Below, piece after piece: positions 59,965 to 60,755 of a stretch of 60,755 nucleotides of DNA (position 1 is the stretch's first letter; each line of letters begins with the position of its first letter). The stretch comes from Verrucomicrobiia bacterium (GTDB lineage: Bacteria > Verrucomicrobiota > Verrucomicrobiia > Limisphaerales > UBA1100): positions 1 to 60,755 of the forward strand of contig JAAZZB010000013.1 of NCBI GenBank assembly GCA_014239365.1, given 5' to 3'. Both the position numbers and the translations under genes were made by a program. The notes beneath the pieces are model-generated. The model was given only the letters and a program-made list of their open reading frames with translations, ran no database searches and was not told the origin of the DNA.

Positions 59965-60755
59965 ATGAAACGCAGAACATTTCTTCAAACTACTGTTGGC
60001 GCCGGCTTTGTTGGCTCGGTTGCTCCCAATCTTTTGCTTGGCGCGGCCAAGGATAAGCCGAATGAAAAACTCAACATCGGCATCATCGGCTCGGGCGGAC
60101 GCGGTGCGGCGAATATGCGCGGCGTGGCTTCGGAAAATATCGTGGCGCTCTGCGATGTGAATGGCCAAACGCTCGCGGCGTCACAGAAAAAATATCCGAA
60201 GGCCAAGGCGTATGTTGATTGGCGCAAATTGTTGGAAGACAAATCCATCGACGCCGTCGCCGTCAGCACCGCCGACCATTGCCACGCGTTGGCCGCCGTG
60301 GCTGCGATGCGCGCGGGCATGCACGTTTACTGCGAGAAACCGCTCGCCCACAGCGTGCACGAAGCACGCGTGATGCGTGAGACGTACGCCAAGACGGGTG
60401 TGGCCACGCAAATGGGAACGCAAATTCATGCCACCGATAATTATCGCCGCGTCGTCGAGCTGGTGCAGAGCGGCGCCATCGGCAATGTCAGCGAGGCGCA
60501 CGTGTGGTGCAGCCGCTCCATCAGACGCATCGGCGCGCCCGTGCTCAAACGCCAGTCGCCGCCCGATTGGTTTCACTGGGACGAATGGCAAGGGCCCGCG
60601 CCCGATCGCGATCACAATCAAGGTTACTGGAAAGGCGGCAACCTCAACTGGAACCGCCGCTGGGATTACGGCAACGGCGTGCTCGGCGACATGGGCAGCC
60701 ATCTTATCGATCTCCCATGGTGGGCGCTGGATCTCAAAACACCGCTCACCTGCGA
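59965..60755 (+). CDS. Gfo/Idh/MocA oxidoreductase with Tat-like leader, 3' end cut by the window
   Basis: The frame runs from ATG 59965 to the window edge (over 260 codons). The leader MKRRTFLQTTVGAGFVGSVA has twin arginines. The NAD-binding loop is LNIGIIGSGGRGAANMRGV, and the catalytic EKP is in HVYCEKPLAHSVHEARVM. Then come MGTQIHATDNYRRVVELV and WDYGNGVLGDMGSHLIDLPW, which is typical of the exported sugar oxidoreductases of this phylum. About half of the C-terminal domain is missing. It probably acts with the TIM-barrel protein 80 nt upstream. Confidence 0.92.
   Translation, partial: MKRRTFLQTTVGAGFVGSVAPNLLLGAAKDKPNEKLNIGIIGSGGRGAANMRGVASENIVALCDVNGQTLAASQKKYPKAKAYVDWRKLLEDKSIDAVAVSTADHCHALAAVAAMRAGMHVYCEKPLAHSVHEARVMRETYAKTGVATQMGTQIHATDNYRRVVELVQSGAIGNVSEAHVWCSRSIRRIGAPVLKRQSPPDWFHWDEWQGPAPDRDHNQGYWKGGNLNWNRRWDYGNGVLGDMGSHLIDLPWWALDLKTPLTC

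Noticed and set aside
1-60755. tRNA or rRNA genes
   Set aside because: No cloverleaf with a proper T-arm and acceptor, and no conserved rRNA segment, was recognised by eye. A dedicated search would be more sensitive.

Overview
The window looks like the chromosome of an aerobic Planctomycetota-Verrucomicrobiota group bacterium, and I lean towards Verrucomicrobiota. The markers are repeated PSCyt/PSD operons (DUF1549/DUF1553 cytochromes with DUF1501 partners, and a DUF1592/DUF1588/DUF1585 cytochrome with a DUF1552 partner). There is also a TIGR02604-type dehydrogenase/HEAT/haem protein, formylglycine sulfatases, Gfo/Idh/MocA oxidoreductases with Tat-like leaders, and an ECF sigma factor paired with a Ser/Thr kinase carrying a LamG-like domain. 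No rRNA, tRNA, CRISPR array, prophage or classical IS element is visible. Shine-Dalgarno sequences are mostly absent, so many starts were chosen from signal peptides and domain boundaries.

Layout. 1-10193: two paralogous minus-strand PSCyt1-DUF1501 operons, separated by a short accessory island (vapBC-like toxin-antitoxin pair and a PD-(D/E)XK/GYF_2 protein). 10300-13578: a probable copper/metal handling group (Cys-rich secreted protein, multicopper oxidase fused to a CopB-like beta-barrel, TRASH-like lipoprotein), then a HIT protein. 13708-17366: hicBA, an oxidoreductase, phd-vapC and an anchored secreted protein. 17515-20990: a DUF1592/DUF1552 operon. 20991-25286: permease, di-haem peroxidase, methyltransferase-like protein and zinc ribbon, with gene-tail remnants, palindromic repeats and a 21-bp tandem array. 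25287-32292: sulfatase, an orphan structured-RNA candidate, a large cytochrome/dehydrogenase, amidohydrolase and esterase. 32469-36455: secreted repeat protein, ECF sigma factor and kinase. 36518-41779: nadA, a lone reverse transcriptase and two paralogous membrane proteins ending in an L7/L12-like domain. 41837-45670: glpF, glpK, ahpC and a VapBC pair. 45689-50779: sulfate assimilation operon cysI-cysH-cysD-(GxxExxY)-cysN. 51032-60755: broken lipoprotein, sulfatase-esterase fusion, serine hydrolase, winged-helix protein, higBA, Xaa-Pro aminopeptidase, TIM-barrel protein and a truncated oxidoreductase.

How it fits together. The sulfatases, esterase, cytochrome/dehydrogenase sets and oxidoreductases suggest periplasmic breakdown of sulfated or acylated carbohydrates with electron transfer to c-type cytochromes. 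The cys operon and glpFK supply core metabolism. Five toxin-antitoxin pairs and several families of interspersed inverted repeats mark a plastic region. The most novel-looking items are the reverse transcriptase with its two L7/L12-tailed neighbours, the orphan structured RNA near 26.85-27.11 kb, gene tails copied together with a REP-like repeat, and a GxxExxY cassette bracketed by inverted repeats inside the cys operon.
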